Shown: positions 1 through 10,420, numbered from the stretch's first letter. The stretch is DNA of 64,000 nt from Agapetus fuscipes (GCA_951799405.1 OX637334.1:5518001-5582000), one strand, 5' to 3'. Translations and numbers: made by a program. The notes: a model not told the origin generated them from the sequence alone.

Positions 1-99
1 TTGAAAAGAGAGCATATAGAAATGGTATATTTTCTGTGTTCCGCCGGGATTCGAGCCCATGACCTTCCATTAACGGGTCCACTTGACTACAGACCGGTC
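1..99 (-). mobile_element. SINE-B fragment, runs off left edge
   Basis: On the minus strand this reads as the tRNA-like head of the SINE-B family (GTAGTCAAGTGG A-box region, GGGCTCGAATCCCGG B-box region, then CGGAGCAC-like end) followed by the start of the SINE-B body. It matches the head at 18527 and 58101. The body continues past base 1. Confidence 0.75.
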
Positions 100-545
100 A
101 ATAACAATAGAACACAAAACCACACAAGGCAGAAGAGAATAATAAGGCAGCCTTACTTCAAGTGCGTAGTACTTACTACCCTCTGAACAAATCGAAACCT
201 TGCCTTGTAGTTTATCAACTGGACTTTCAACCAGAAAGATTTTCCTTTTACTTGTAGTGGAAAATGTTGCAGTTTTCAGCATATTTTCAAACCACATTTG
301 TTTTTAATATAAGCGACTTGAATATTTATAAAACCTAATGTGAATTAAATTAAGCAATTTAATTAAACGAAAATTCAACATTATTCTTTTTGACACGACG
401 TGTTTGTGTCACAAACTCACAAGAGATCATGTCGTAATTTTTTAACTCGGCATTTCTCGGAGTTTATGAAGGCAATGAGTAACGATGCCGCACGTATACA
501 ATAAACATTACCCCAAGTACTAACAATTACGCTCAAAATTACAGC
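100..545. other. No gene recognised
   Basis: A+T-rich sequence. I see no coding frame with family resemblance and no clear repeat. Confidence 0.5.
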
Positions 546-646
546 AAAACGTATGGTAACTTAAATAGCGCCGTTTAAGTTTCCATATATTTTTGGTGAT
601 TCACTTTGGTTTAGTTTACACGTTAAATGTTGTACTCGGGGTACAT
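546..646. mobile_element. Element F (palindromic MITE-like), degenerate
   Basis: Contains the family-F landmarks: a C-G-rich centre followed by a TTCCATATATTTTT block and the terminal GTACTCGGGGTAC palindrome (632-644). Same layout as the copies near 8.7, 32.5, 47.8 and 56.2 kb. Confidence 0.4.
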
Positions 647-892
647 AAGGGCGAAAACAGCCTGCCACAATAAGTCATAAAGTGGAAGTGACTGTATGGT
701 ATGCCAGTCACGTCGCGATGCGGACTGCCGAGCGAAACCGGGCCTTATGTACTCTGCAAAGACGTACCCCTCTGGAATTTGACGCATTTTAGAATCAATT
801 ATTTAATACTGCTTGTACAATTGTCAGAAAATTCATTTAACATTGGAAATTTGTTTAAAATATATATCTTAGAACTTGTTATTGTCTATATC

Positions 893-942
893 GAGAAAGT
901 CATAGCTCAGTTGGTAGCTGGTCGTTTTCTGAGTAGGTTTGA
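893..942 (+). mobile_element. SINE-A head, degenerate
   Basis: ATAGCTCAGTTGGTAG (A-box) and GGTTTGAATCC (B-box-like) are visible at SINE-A spacing. The body is replaced at once by a LINE 3' fragment. Confidence 0.5.
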
Positions 943-1300
943 ATCCAAGGGTACTACTTCCTACTTATTGAATCTGGCTCACAAACCTTAAAGGCTCAGA
1001 GCCTCCCGTACCTCAATCGTCACTTCTCTTCATGGTCCTCTTACTTTTAGGGCTTCCGCATCAACCCACCAAATTTTGGGATGCCCTAGTGGTCTCAATC
1101 GAAGGGCATTCAAGGAAATACTTTCTTGTTTTCATGCTATCTTCTCATGTATGTAGGTCTTGATACCGACAAAACAAACATAAAATGAGAACTTAATACT
1201 TTTGGAGCCAGAAACCGTTTCTAACAGCAAACACGAAAGCTGACACAAAACAGGTACGTTCTCCATGCCAAAAGGGTTTCTCTTAATTTGACGAACCAAA
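943..1300 (-). pseudogene. LINE-b 3' end fragment (RT C-terminus remnant)
   Basis: Strongly similar to 5449-5800. On the minus strand it gives broken frames resembling the C-terminal LINE signature (HPKIW..VDAEVL....L..EVAQERV), followed by a GAGCCTTTAAGG...GAGCC untranslated end. Stops and indels mark it as dead. The related plus-strand copy is at 28960-29195. Confidence 0.55.
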
Positions 1301-1398
1301 CCATGCAAGGGAAAATAAATACCGTAAAGAACAGAGACTTGCTGTTTTACTGGAAAAATAATGTAGAATTTTATTTAGTATTTTGGATGGTTGGTGCA

Positions 1399-1545
1399 TT
1401 AACACTGTGAAAATTCATCTTTATTTAGTTATTACAAAATCTTGTTTTATTTTTTTGACTACGAAGTAGTCGAAAACGTTTGTGTCCTTTATATAAATAA
1501 TAAAAAAAGTGAAAATAAAACAAGATTTTTTAATAACTAAATTTT
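1399..1545. mobile_element. Foldback / Penelope-like terminal unit
   Basis: The inverted arms 1424-1460 and 1509-1545 (TTTAGTTATT...TTGTTTTATTT and its complement) enclose a GACTAC-GAA-GTAGTC hairpin followed by GAAAACG. The left arm is preceded by AACACTGTGAAAATTCAT, the motif that precedes the inverted termini of the Penelope-like copies at 22, 24 and 39 kb. Confidence 0.5.
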
Positions 1546-1995
1546 ATTTAGGACTACGTGAACAAAATAAATATAAAACATGCTTCTTCCAAAAGCCCTT
1601 GACCAAAAAGCTGTAACAACGTAACCTTGAGCTTATTTATCCTCTTGTACGAAATAAAATTAAAACAATGATAACCTCCGAGGAAGGGTTGTGTTTTTAG
1701 TAGGAGCATGTACCGAGGCAACCCTTTACTCAGCGGACTGTTGGGGGCTCCACAAACTGGGAAATATGGTAAGTGGCAAGTAAAAAGTAGAAATAAGTTT
1801 AGCAGAATAACATTTGTACATATTCCACTCCACGTTCCTTTTGGTTCATTCTTGATCATTTATTGAGTGGCTAACGACTATTTAATCTTCACCACTCTTT
1901 TAATGACGTCAGCACCTTCCGTTTACTTTAGTTAGTCAACCAAGTTATGTATTTCTTACCGTGTTCTTTAGAACCTATTTATTTATATTGCAGTT
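1546..1995. other. No gene recognised
   Basis: The open frame on the minus strand (1554-1859) has no recognisable motif and is probably chance. Confidence 0.4.
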
Positions 1996-2155
1996 AAAGA
2001 GGTCAGTCTTACGCCAACCAACTCACTTGAAGGGGGGGCGCCCAGCTACAGAGGAGGCTGCCAGCTACAGAAGGGGCTACTTTTCATTTCTTGTAAAGGC
2101 TGCGTAAACCTTGCCATTAGTTTTATTTTGCTTTTAAAATAAACATCAAAACGGT
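1996..2155 (-). mobile_element. SINE-A body/3' fragment
   Basis: The minus strand carries the SINE-A body landmarks: the A-rich CCAAAATAAAA-like block, a GGCAAGG..TACGCAGCC block, the CAGCTGG block and GGCGTAAG. A short internal duplication of CAGCTACAGA lies within it. The tRNA head is missing. Confidence 0.6.
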
Positions 2156-2218
2156 GAATTAAGGGAACTCACATAATGGTGTTTTACGTTTTTTTCTTAG
2201 CTCAGATTGTGTGCAGTG

Positions 2219-2975
2219 TTTTTTTTTTTTTAAGGAATCCTGTGCGGGAGGCTCCCCAATTCTTGAGAGTCTTGGGGGTCTATGTCACCCTGGAAGGGTG
2301 CCGCAGAGGTGTTGCTTGAGTTCTTGGTTCTGTCGTGAGGCGCTGCAAGGAAGTGGTGATTGATGTTGGTTTTGTATAAAACCGGATTAAATTGGGAAGG
2401 GAACACAGATACTGGTAGACCATTCCATAAACGGGCAGTTTGGCAAAGGAATGAGTCATGAAAACACCAAGTTCTCATAGTTTTGAGATCGACTGCAAAG
2501 GGATGAATGAGAGTCGTACTACGAGTTTCCCTTTCTGAAATGCGAGGGGGAGGGATCAATGAATGGAGCTCATTAGAACAAGCTCCGTGGTATTATCGAT
2601 AAAAAAGACTGAGCATTCCAACTTTTCTTCTGTGCTGGAGCGGCTGCAGATCGGATGTCAGAGAAGAATCATTGATCAACCTCACTGCCCTCCTTTGCAC
2701 AGAATCAAGTTGGTCACTCAACTTCTTGGACATACCACACCAGAGATGGCTGCCATACTCGATAATGGGGCGGATTTGGGATTTATACAGAGTCAATAAC
2801 TGGGCTGAAGTAAAAAACCTACGGGCTCTGTATAATATGCCGAGTCGCCGGAAAGCGGAAGTTGTGCGAGACTCAATAGCATCATGGTATTTTAACTCTG
2901 ATGACAGAGAAACACCAAGAAGATTTAAGTGTTCATGGTTAGTGTGTTTCTACAGACAGTTTATTTGAAAGGTCA
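2219..2975 (-). pseudogene. LINE-C (CR1/Jockey-like) RT C-terminal pseudogene and 3' tail
   Basis: Read on the minus strand, one frame runs from about 2940 to 2230 and encodes the classical C-terminal region of a CR1/Jockey-type LINE reverse transcriptase. It has the LLGVSLSSELKYHDAIESR block, then LYKSQIRPIIEYGSHLW, LDSVQRRAVRLINDSS, RRKVGMLSLFYR, HPFAVDLKTMRTWCFHDSF and TARLWNGLP. One in-frame TAA (2593-2595) interrupts it where a tyrosine is expected between FYR and YHG. The catalytic palm (YADD) is absent because the copy is 5'-truncated. The 3' end has the GCACAGGATTCCTTAAAA tail and a poly(A), seen as poly(T) at 2219-2232. The same tail is used by SINE-B at 18.8 kb. Family membership is by motif only. 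Confidence 0.85.
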
Positions 2976-3110
2976 TCTTTGAATCAAATGGTAAATAAGT
3001 CAAACATGGAACTACACGCCTCATGCGAGTCCTCGAAGACATTGAGGTAAAGAGTAGCACTTTAAGCGCAGTTTAGGGGCGAAATGCGTTGCGTAAGGTA
3101 TGTTTTCATT
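2976..3110. repeat. Left flank repeat of a MITE
   Basis: A GAATCAAATGGTAAATAAG block near 2982 recurs as GAATCAAATCGTAAATAAG near 3390, so the MITE between them is flanked by degenerate direct repeats. Confidence 0.4.
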
Positions 3111-3369
3111 TGAGTCGTATAAATGCAAACGCCGTCAGCTCCTTACACGTTGATTTTAGAAAAATAAACTTGTAAAACGACAACATCATTTGGAGATGAC
3201 GGCGTTTGCACGAAATCATACTTTTTCAATTAAAATAACGGAGGATTAAGTGAGGCTTACATTTTATCGCACGCAGCAAATGATTTGTTACACTGCGCAG
3301 AATCAAATTTAATCATTATCTCAAAAACCATAAATTTTGGATATGACGACGTTTGCAGTTATACGACTC
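3111..3369. mobile_element. MITE with 26-bp terminal inverted repeats
   Basis: GAGTCGTATAAATGCAAACG at 3111 is mirrored by the complement of the segment ending at 3369. About 24 of 26 bases pair by eye. A further internal TGACGGCGTTTGCA copy lies near 3197. No coding capacity. Confidence 0.65.
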
Positions 3370-3732
3370 ATTTCTTTGATAGATCATTTTTGAATCAAAT
3401 CGTAAATAAGCCAAACTGGGGGGATGATCTCTAAAGATAATTTATATCGATGGGGGACGACAAGTAACTGCAGACCCTGTTTGAACTAGCTTTTGCGTGG
3501 TACAAGTTAGTACATGCTGGAGTCATTATCTTCCTGCGCACATTACTAGGCTGGCCCACCTCGCCTCACCTACTCATACCAGATAACCGAAACGTTATTT
3601 ATCGCGGGCCACAGTCGTAATCTTGTGCGAGCAGTTAGCTTGCGATAATGCTACTGCTGGGCTTTTGACATTGTAAATGTAACTGTTATTTTATCATCAT
3701 TTTATTCTTATTCTTCTTTTTGTGCCACTTCT
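3370..3732. other. No gene recognised
   Basis: Unique-looking sequence between the MITE and SINE-B. No supported frame. Confidence 0.4.
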
Positions 3733-3965
3733 ATAGGTCCGTAGCTTTGTGGTAACACTGCGGACTCTAAATGTGAAGGTTGTGGGTTCGATTCCCGGCG
3801 GAGTACAAAAAAATTACCATTTATATGTATTTTCAAATTGTCTCTTCGCTGGGTTGAAAAATTCATAAAACCTTTACCAATGACCGGTCACCAAAGGTCT
3901 ATCCAGCCTTACAGCAACTGGGTCTTGTTTGAGAATTGGCGCTTTGTAGCGACGACGATCAAGCT
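3733..3965 (+). mobile_element. SINE-B (tRNA-derived)
   Basis: tRNA-like head GGTCCGTAGC...GTGGTAAC...GGTTCGATTCCCGGCGGAG with internal pol III A/B boxes. The body contains GGTTGAAAAATTCATA, TTACCAATGACCGGTCACC and CAGCCTTACAGCAACTGGG. Truncated at the CAAGCTCG block, where SINE-A begins immediately. Confidence 0.85.
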
Positions 3966-4235
3966 CGTAAAAAGCTCAATTGGAAGAATGCGTGCATTCC
4001 ATGCCGAGAGCAAGGGTTCGATCTCAAAAGGTTTACTCAGCCTTCATAAGAAATGAGTACCAGCCTTCCCGAGAGCTGGGAAATCCCCACTTCAACTGAA
4101 AGTGGTTGGTGTGAGGCCGGCTCCCCTACCTGTAAAAATAAATAGGTCCCGAAGCGCCACATGCGACCCCTTTGAGGATAACGCAGGCAAGAAGTTACAC
4201 TATATGTGTAGCTTAGTTGCGTTAGTTGCGTTTTT
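3966..4235 (+). mobile_element. SINE-A, internally deleted
   Basis: Head (GCTCAATTGGAAGA...CATTCCATGCCGAGAGC...GGTTCGATC) joined directly to the TTTACTCAGCCTTCA body; the AATGATTTCCCG block is missing. The 3' part (CACATGCGACCCC, ACTATATGTGTAGCTTAG) is intact. Confidence 0.8.
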
Positions 4236-4322
4236 CTATCGAAGATCGGCGATCATCATGGCTATTTTGGCTTTAGATACTGTGGCTCGAAACGGAGACT
4301 TGGTGCTTTTGCCGAACCACTG

Positions 4323-4585
4323 TCACAGGTATTTCAGCCACGATGTCCTTCGGTAGCTCTGAGATCTTCTCCCCTCAATCTTACCCTGTATGATAAGATG
4401 AAGGATACGGTAATTTTCATTTCTCAAAATGTGACCGAAGTACATAAGCTTTATCTGCTTAATAGTTAGCAGAAGCTCCTTTGTAGTGCGCATTCGTTCG
4501 AGGACTTCTTCATTAGTCACGCCACGCGCCAAGAGATCCGAAGCATTTTTCGGTAGAGACACATCTCGAACGCTTCAATTCGTCT
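4323..4585 (-). pseudogene. LINE RT C-terminal fragment
   Basis: The minus strand encodes RRIEAFEMCLYRKML then, after a frameshift, VTNEEVLERMRTTKELLLTI, FGHILRNENYRILHLIIQGK and RRTSWLKYL. This is the typical C-terminal stretch of an insect-type LINE. The frameshift near 4530 and truncation on both sides show it is dead. Confidence 0.75.
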
Positions 4586-4741
4586 CTTCATATATGTAGA
4601 GCGATTGGGAAGACATATCACCTCACTATATCCTTCATCTTGTAACTGCTGGTCAAAATCTCTCTCGAACTTTATAGCTGCTTCCTGGGATCTGTTGTCA
4701 TAGTCAATCAGAGCTGAATCTTGTTTATTTTAAATAGAGAG

Positions 4742-4985
4742 GTCTGGTCGATAGCTCAGATGGTAGAGTGCTGTCATTCCATGCTGAAAGCCCGGGTTTG
4801 ATCCCACCAAAGGTGTCAGAAATGATTGCTCGTTTTGGTGTGTATTTCAAGCCCAAAATAAAATACCGGCAAGACTTACTCCGCCCTCTCAAGAAATGAA
4901 TATTAGCCCCCTCGAGAGCTGGAAAATCCGCACTTCAAATCTAGTAGTCAAAAGGCCGGCTCCCTAACCTGTGAAAATGTTGCGA
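4742..4985 (+). mobile_element. SINE-A
   Basis: Complete head (GGTCGATAGCTCAGATGGTA, CATTCCATGC, GGGTTTGATCCC) and body. Its body from 4833 onward is also the start of the first copy of the 4833/5813 direct duplication. Confidence 0.8.
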
Positions 4986-5448
4986 AGTGCATTGAAGGAA
5001 AATTAAATGAAAATTTTGTTTCTCTCCACCAGAAACCAAATAATTACGGATCTGTTGCTTTTACCACTAGGCAAAAGACCTTGCCGACCTCTTAGAGGGC
5101 TCTCTAGGTGTGATGCACACAAGAACAACGCTCACCAAATAAAAAAATCCTCAAATATTCCATATTACTATGTCAAAAAAATGTGATGGAATTTGCTAGA
5201 AAATTCTTTGTTTTTACATAAGCCTCTTCCCTTAGGGATGAACTCTTCCCTTTCCTCAGAGGATCAGGTCCAGCAGTTGCGGCTTCAGCATCAGGCTAAC
5301 AAGAAGAAACTGCTGGAAGCTGAACAACTCTAGAGATAAGCAACAGAAATTTACAGCGCACCAAGTTTATATAAAGCAATATCTTATACTATAAAACAAA
5401 AGTATTTCATGGCGCGAAGCAGGCATTGAAACTCATATGATATTGAAT
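4833..5448 (+). repeat. Direct duplication, copy 1
   Basis: About 615 bp nearly identical to 5813-6436. In order it holds the SINE-A body, a SINE-B 3' segment (TTAGAGGGCTCT...GTGATGCACACAA...CTCACCAAATAAA) and an exon-like 31-codon frame. The LINE-b fragment lies between the two copies. Confidence 0.9.
5231..5333 (+). other. Exon-like open segment (copy 1)
   Basis: A pyrimidine stretch ending CTTCCCTTAG looks like a splice acceptor. It is followed by ATG (5238) and 31 codons rich in Gln/Lys/Leu (SSEDQVQQLRLQHQANKKKL in part), predicted to form an amphipathic coiled coil, ending in TAG. Present again at 6221-6323 with one E-to-K change. I do not recognise the parent gene. It may be a captured host exon or chance. 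Confidence 0.35.
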
Positions 5449-5800
5449 CCGAGAGTACAACTTCCTACTGACTGAATCTGGCTCACAAGCCTTAAAGGCT
5501 CAGAGCCTCGCGTACCTCAATCGTCTATGACCCTCTCTTGTGCCACTTCTCTTCATAGTCCTCTTACTTTCAGGACTTCTGCATCAACCTACCAAATTTT
5601 AGGATGCCCCAGTGGTCTGAATCTAAGGGTATTCAAGGAAATACTTTCTCGTTTCCATGCCATATTTTCATGTAGGTCTTGATACCGACAAAACAAACAT
5701 AAAATGAAAACTTACAACTTTTGAATCAAGAAACCGTTACTAACAGCAAACATGAAAGCTGCAAAAACAGGTATGTTCTTCATGCCAAAAGGGTTTTGGA
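5449..5800 (-). pseudogene. LINE-b 3' end fragment
   Basis: Second copy of the 943-1300 sequence. The minus strand reads GHPKIW.VDAEVLKVRGL..EVAQERV with stops, then the untranslated end. Lies between the two direct duplication copies. Confidence 0.55.
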
Positions 5801-5812
5801 AAACGAGAATTA

Positions 5813-6436
5813 GTTTTGGTGTGTATTTCAAGCCCAAAATAAAATACCGGCAAGACTTACTCCGCCCTCTCAAGAAATGAATATTATCCCCCTCGAGAGC
5901 TGGAAAATCCGCATTTCAAATCTAGTAGTCAAGAGGCCGGCTCCCTAACCTGTGAAAATGTTGCGAAGAGCATTGAAGGAAAATTAAATGAAAATTTTGT
6001 TTCTCTCCACCGGAAACCAAATCTACGAACTTTTTATTACGGATCTGTTGCTTTTACCACTAGGCAACAGACCTTGCCGACTTCTTAGAGGGCTCTAAAG
6101 GTGTGATGCACACAAAAACAGAGCTCATCAAATAAAAAAATCTTCAAATATTCCATACTATGTCAAAAAAATGTGATGGAATGTGCTAGAAAATTCTTTG
6201 TTTTTACATAAGTCTCTTCCCTTAGGGATGAACTCTTCCCTTTCCTCTAAGGATCAGGTCCAGCAGTTGCGGCTTCAGCATCAGGCTAACAAGAAGAAAC
6301 TGCTGGAAGCTGAACAACTCTAGAGATAAGCAACAGAAATTTACAGCACACCAAGTTTATATAAAGCAATATCTTATACTATAAAACAAAAGTATTTCAT
6401 GGCGCGAAGCAGGCATTCAAACTCATATGATATTGC
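5813..6436 (+). repeat. Direct duplication, copy 2
   Basis: Starts at TTTTGGTGTGTATTTCAAGC and ends at CTCATATGATATTG, as in copy 1, with scattered substitutions and small indels. Spacing between copies is about 980 bp. The exon-like frame recurs at 6221-6323. Confidence 0.9.
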
Positions 6437-6606
6437 GGGCCGCATTCCCTTTTTTTTTTTTTTAATAAAAAAATACATTCGTGAAGAGGAATGCAATTCA
6501 CCAACCTATTCTACCTGGCCAGAAACAGGTATTAATATCATCAATTAATAATTAATTTTTGTTTATTTTAATGAATTATTAATTAATAATTACCCGATAA
6601 CATCTA
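6437..6606. repeat. A+T-rich palindromic stretch
   Basis: Poly(T), then the inverted words GCATTCCC/GAGGAATGC, then an ATTAATAATTA palindrome around 6542-6595. No gene. Confidence 0.4.
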
Positions 6607-6611
6607 TTGAA

Positions 6612-6722
6612 CCATGGTCAGTGTTATGGTCAAATGACCCAAGCGGGGATCGAAACAACGTTATTCTATTCAAAACACGCTAGAATGATCAGCCCACTTG
6701 GTCCCCTCGACCATAACACCGA
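6612..6722 (-). repeat. tRNA-like inverted-repeat unit
   Basis: GGTCAGTGTTATGGTC at the left is mirrored by GACCATAACACCGAC at the right. The minus strand contains a GTTTCGATCCCC B-box-like word. Could be a tRNA-related SINE head or a foldback; too degenerate to call a tRNA. Confidence 0.3.
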
Positions 6723-7022
6723 CTTTCTACTTTGTTGCAACCCGCCATGGAAGCAATACCTACATGATTTTATTTTCAAACATATATTAACATTTTAGAT
6801 TCTTATCTAGGTACTGCGCGCAAGTAGAGACGTGTGAGTTTGCGCTAACACATGTGGTCTAACAAAATAAACCAAATAGTCCATCAAATGAATAAATGAA
6901 AATAACGAAAAGAGACGCTTTATGAAAAAAAATTCAGGGACATTGAGAACGTCGACCCAGGAGGGGTTGAAACGTTGTTTAAATAAAAAATAATCAAAAT
7001 GATGACGCCGGTTGAATACTAT

Positions 7023-7266
7023 CGGTGCTATTCTTAGACATTTTAGTCGTCCGTTGAGCCTACGCTTTGACAAATTAATAATGCATTTGTATGAAGACCT
7101 GTCAATCCAAGATTGCCGCAAGTAAACAGCTGATTTGTCTTCATACAAATATTACCAAAATTCGGTAGATAAGAATGACCGTGGTGATGAGACTTCCAGT
7201 CCAGGCATCATCTGTTTGTCAAAGCGTGGGCTCAACGGACGACCAATATATCTAAGAATAGCACTG
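7023..7266. mobile_element. Element E (MITE), copy 1
   Basis: Terminal inverted repeats of about 45 bp: CGGTGCTATTCTTAGACATT at the left and its near complement ending GAATAGCACTG at the right. A nested inner inverted repeat (ATTTGTATGAAGAC/GTCTTCATACAAAT) sits inside. A sister copy of the same layout is at 57725-57977. Confidence 0.8.
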
Positions 7267-7279
7267 TTTGTTTTTAAAA

Positions 7280-7414
7280 GTCCGGTTGATAGCTCAGATC
7301 GTAGATTGCTTGTATTCCATGCCAAGAGCTGGCGTTCGACACCTATCGAGGGTATCAGAAATGATTTTCCCTTGCGGTGTTTACTTCAAACCCAAAATAA
7401 AATACCGGCAAGGC
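7280..7414 (+). mobile_element. SINE-A, 3'-truncated
   Basis: Head and first half of the body (TCCGGTTGATAGCTCAG, CATGCCAAGAGC, ATCAGAAATGATTTTCCC, AATAAAATACCGGCAAGG), then unrelated sequence. Confidence 0.8.
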
Positions 7415-8157
7415 AATCACTGCTGGGTTGGGTCACGACCATCGGGAAGGCCTTCCGCCACAAATAAATGATAGTATTGCATGAGCGTTCTGTGATACGC
7501 TTCCCCGAATGGAAGTGTATAAACGGAATAGGTATGAGGTGGGTTTTCGCAATGTTACCATTCACAACAAATGACTCAGCCCTGTAACCTGTGAACAAAA
7601 TGGTTAAATAGATTACAGATTCCTTCAGAGAAAACAGGTAATAAGTTAAAATGTATGTGCAGCCAAGTTGTTTTGGTGGGCCGCGTGTTTAACATGCCTG
7701 ACGGGTAGGAGGAAGTTGGGAAACCACTATCGCAGCGTTATTATCAGCTGGCACAGAAATAAACAGAGAGTTTTATAAGAAAACTTCAAGACTGTATAAA
7801 ATATTGTATTATAATATTTTGTTCCAACAAAACAAATCTCAGTGGGGGTATTTTTTTGAGGTATTAAAACTCATCATTTCATTATATTTTAATTGTTTGT
7901 GTAGTAGTTCTAAGAAAATTATTTTTTCTTTCAAAAAGACTTACAGAACTTAAAAGTCATTATTTGAGATGATGAGTAGGTAATAAAACTGTTTATTTTT
8001 TGTATAGTTTTGGTCTTCATACCATCTGTAAGCTAAGTTGCAAAAATATGACAAAAATATCAGTTTTTGACCAAAAGCATACAAAGGATTAAGTTCATAT
8101 ACTCGTATATGTGTACTTATTAAATAAACACCTTAATCTCAAATTAACACACACTCT
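7415..8157. other. No gene recognised
   Basis: Mostly A+T-rich. The overlapping frames near 7386-7598 lack any recognisable motif. Confidence 0.4.
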
Positions 8158-8260
8158 GAAAATATGGCCGTCTTTTCCTGAAACAGGGGTGATATTGGCA
8201 ATGTGAATCAAATTTATCGGATGGGAGGTCACACTCACACCAATATATTAGTCACCGACC
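8158..8260 (-). mobile_element. Element D fragment
   Basis: Contains the complement of the element-D 5' half (CCTGAAACAGGGGTGATATT, GGCAATGTGAATCA). Confidence 0.6.
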
Positions 8261-8261
8261 T

Positions 8262-8392
8262 CACATCAACCTATTTGTCAAGAAACTCATACCAACCTTT
8301 TAGACAATGAACTCATTCCAACCTATTAGTCGAGGAACTCCTCCCAACTAATTTGTCAAGGAACTCATACCAACCTATTAGTCAAGGAACGA
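8262..8392. repeat. Short tandem array derived from element D end
   Basis: Four to five degenerate repeats of the word GGAACTCATACCAACCTATT, about 28 bp apart, which is the outer edge of element D on the minus strand. Confidence 0.65.
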
Positions 8393-8642
8393 TCTGCAAC
8401 AAACAACCATAATTCTAATGTTAATTTAACAATGATACCGGTTTTTTTTATTAAAAAAAAAAGAAAATTCCAGACTCTGTTTAAACAGCTTTTCATTTTC
8501 GTCCCACGGCATCTGAATACTCGTTCCTATACGTACAATCTAAATGTATGTATCTCAGTTTTTTGATGTATGTCGTCATTTTTGTAAAAGGCCTTTGAAA
8601 GAGCGATGCCCGGTCTCATATCGGGAACGTCCCTTTACATTT

Positions 8643-8985
8643 TGCTCCGTAGATCTGTACCCCAAGTATAAAACAATGCGTTATCTCCCCTCGTTCGCGT
8701 AACTAAAAAAATGTATGGAAATTTAATCACTCTACAGAGGTGCTGTTGTATCTTAGGTACATTTTCTAAATACGTGATCAAGGAGAGCTTACGCTATGTT
8801 TATACCTACTCAGGGTACAGTACCATTAGTATAAAATTTCACGTAAAACTTTCATAAAAAATGGATGAAGACTAAAACGCTTACTAGGCGTGCTGTTTTA
8901 GCTTTCATATATTTTTGTAGGACGCTCTGGTTAAGTTTACAGTAGAGTGTATACTTAGACTGAATGCTGTTCGACGTACCAAAAT
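8643..8985. mobile_element. Element F copies (palindromic MITE-like)
   Basis: GATCTGTACCCCAAGTATAA at the left, then two blocks of the family core (TCACTCTACAGAGGTGCTGT and GCTTACTAGGCGTGCTGTTT) each followed by a TTTCATATATTTT block. Probably two overlapping or nested copies. Confidence 0.5.
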
Positions 8986-9788
8986 ATTTCAAAGCTACGG
9001 CCTCATATTATGTATATGAGGCCGGGTACAGACTCTTAAGTAAAGGGTCGAGCACGATTGGAGACGAATATGAGACGATAGTGTGATTCGGCTCATTTAA
9101 TTCACCTTGAAATCCAAAGTTATAGTTATGGCAAGGATTACTCAGTCATAACAGGGTTTTTTGGATGTGATTTCCATAAAAGCAGTTTAAAATAGCTGCT
9201 TTTTATTTTAAGAAACTAAGCGCGCTTACAATTTAAACGAAAAGTCGTTTTGAAAAATAAGCGTATTAAATAAGCAAAAACAACTTTCGTTTAATTAAGT
9301 TTCGTTGAATAAGCGCGCTACATTTTTTCAATCGTTATGTAAACGACTTGTATCGCGCGTGCGGCGTAGATCATTTCTCAGTTGCTTCCCGGCCATTGAC
9401 CTGCGTGGATATGCGACGCGATGTCATACTTTTTATATTTCGTTTTGCAGTAACTCGGTAACTTGAATAGTCATTTATTTAAATAGGTACCACGGAATGT
9501 AAAATGTACATAGGTTACGAAAATGAACCTACTTAATGACATAATAATTATTTTGCGATAACTTAATAAAAATATGTCATTCTTAGTAACGCTAACTAAA
9601 GAAAATTAATTATATTTTAATTATCGTTTTTTTTTAATCGTATCAACACCCCCCCCCCCCCCCCCCCCCTTTACTAAGCCGTTTTTTCCATCTCTAGACT
9701 TCCATAAATAGCACATCTCATCAAAAAGTCATCCTAATATAGATGTGTTATTTATTAAATTAAATAAATAATAATAACTTGTTGGCAC
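8986..9788. other. No gene; homopolymer C tract at 9651-9669
   Basis: Includes a near-duplicated TAAGCGCGCT word (9218, 9310) in an A+T-rich context and a run of about 19 C. No supported frame. Confidence 0.45.
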
Positions 9789-10066
9789 GTTCTCCACGGA
9801 GGTGTCGCATGTGGCGAGTAGAATCTTTTTTTTTATTTTACAGGTAAGTGGGCTAGCTTAACGCCAACTACTTCAGTTGAAGTGAGGGTTTCCCAGCTTG
9901 CACTGATTTATTATGAAGGCTGAGTAAAGCTTCCTGGTATTTTTATTTTGGGTTTGAAATAAATAACGGAATGGAAAATCATTTCTGACACCCTCGGTGG
10001 GATTCGAACTCGAGCACTTATCATGCAATTCAAGCACTATTCCAACTCAGCTATCAAGAGAACGAC
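9789..10066 (-). mobile_element. SINE-A, near full length
   Basis: The minus strand carries the tRNA-like head (GATAGCTGAGTTGGAATAG, GTTCGAATCCCACC), GAGGGTGTCAGAAATGATTT, the body and the 3' GCCACATGCGACACC end. Confidence 0.85.
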
Positions 10067-10154
10067 AATGCTAATTAACCTACAATGCAGAATCCAAAAG
10101 TTATGTGTGTTTTCAGTACCTATCCACTTAATGCCTATAAACAAAATGGCTCAC

Positions 10155-10420
10155 TCAATATAGCGCTAACAAACTGAGGACATACCAAGAGGCCATTAAA
10201 AAAAGAATGCTAAGAATCAGCCTCAAAGACAGGGTTCCTAACACACTGGTGTCACCGATTACATAGAATACATAACCTTAAAGTGTCACGTCACAAGACA
10301 GGATCACGACAGGAAGCCGAAAAGTCCAGTGTTCGTTCAGGATGTCTGGCGAGAAGGATGGACGACTTCAAGGTAACTGCGGGCCAAAGATAGCTGAACA
10401 CAGAAATTGGTAGAGATATA
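10155..10420 (+). pseudogene. LINE RT C-terminal fragment
   Basis: The plus strand reads KLRTYQEAIKKRMLRISLKD then RVPNTLVSPIT and stops, matching the common LINE motif (RAMLGISLRDR...IRRRTGVTDI) by eye. Highly decayed. Confidence 0.45.

Noticed and set aside
3737..3805. Possible tRNA gene
   Set aside because: Head of SINE-B; acceptor stem does not close, and the SINE body and further copies follow.
5225..5340. Functional exon of a host gene
   Set aside because: Exon-like, but duplicated within repeat debris and with no recognisable parent; kept only as a low-confidence feature.
6612..6722. Possible tRNA or tRNA-like gene
   Set aside because: Only a B-box-like word and inverted ends; no cloverleaf by eye.
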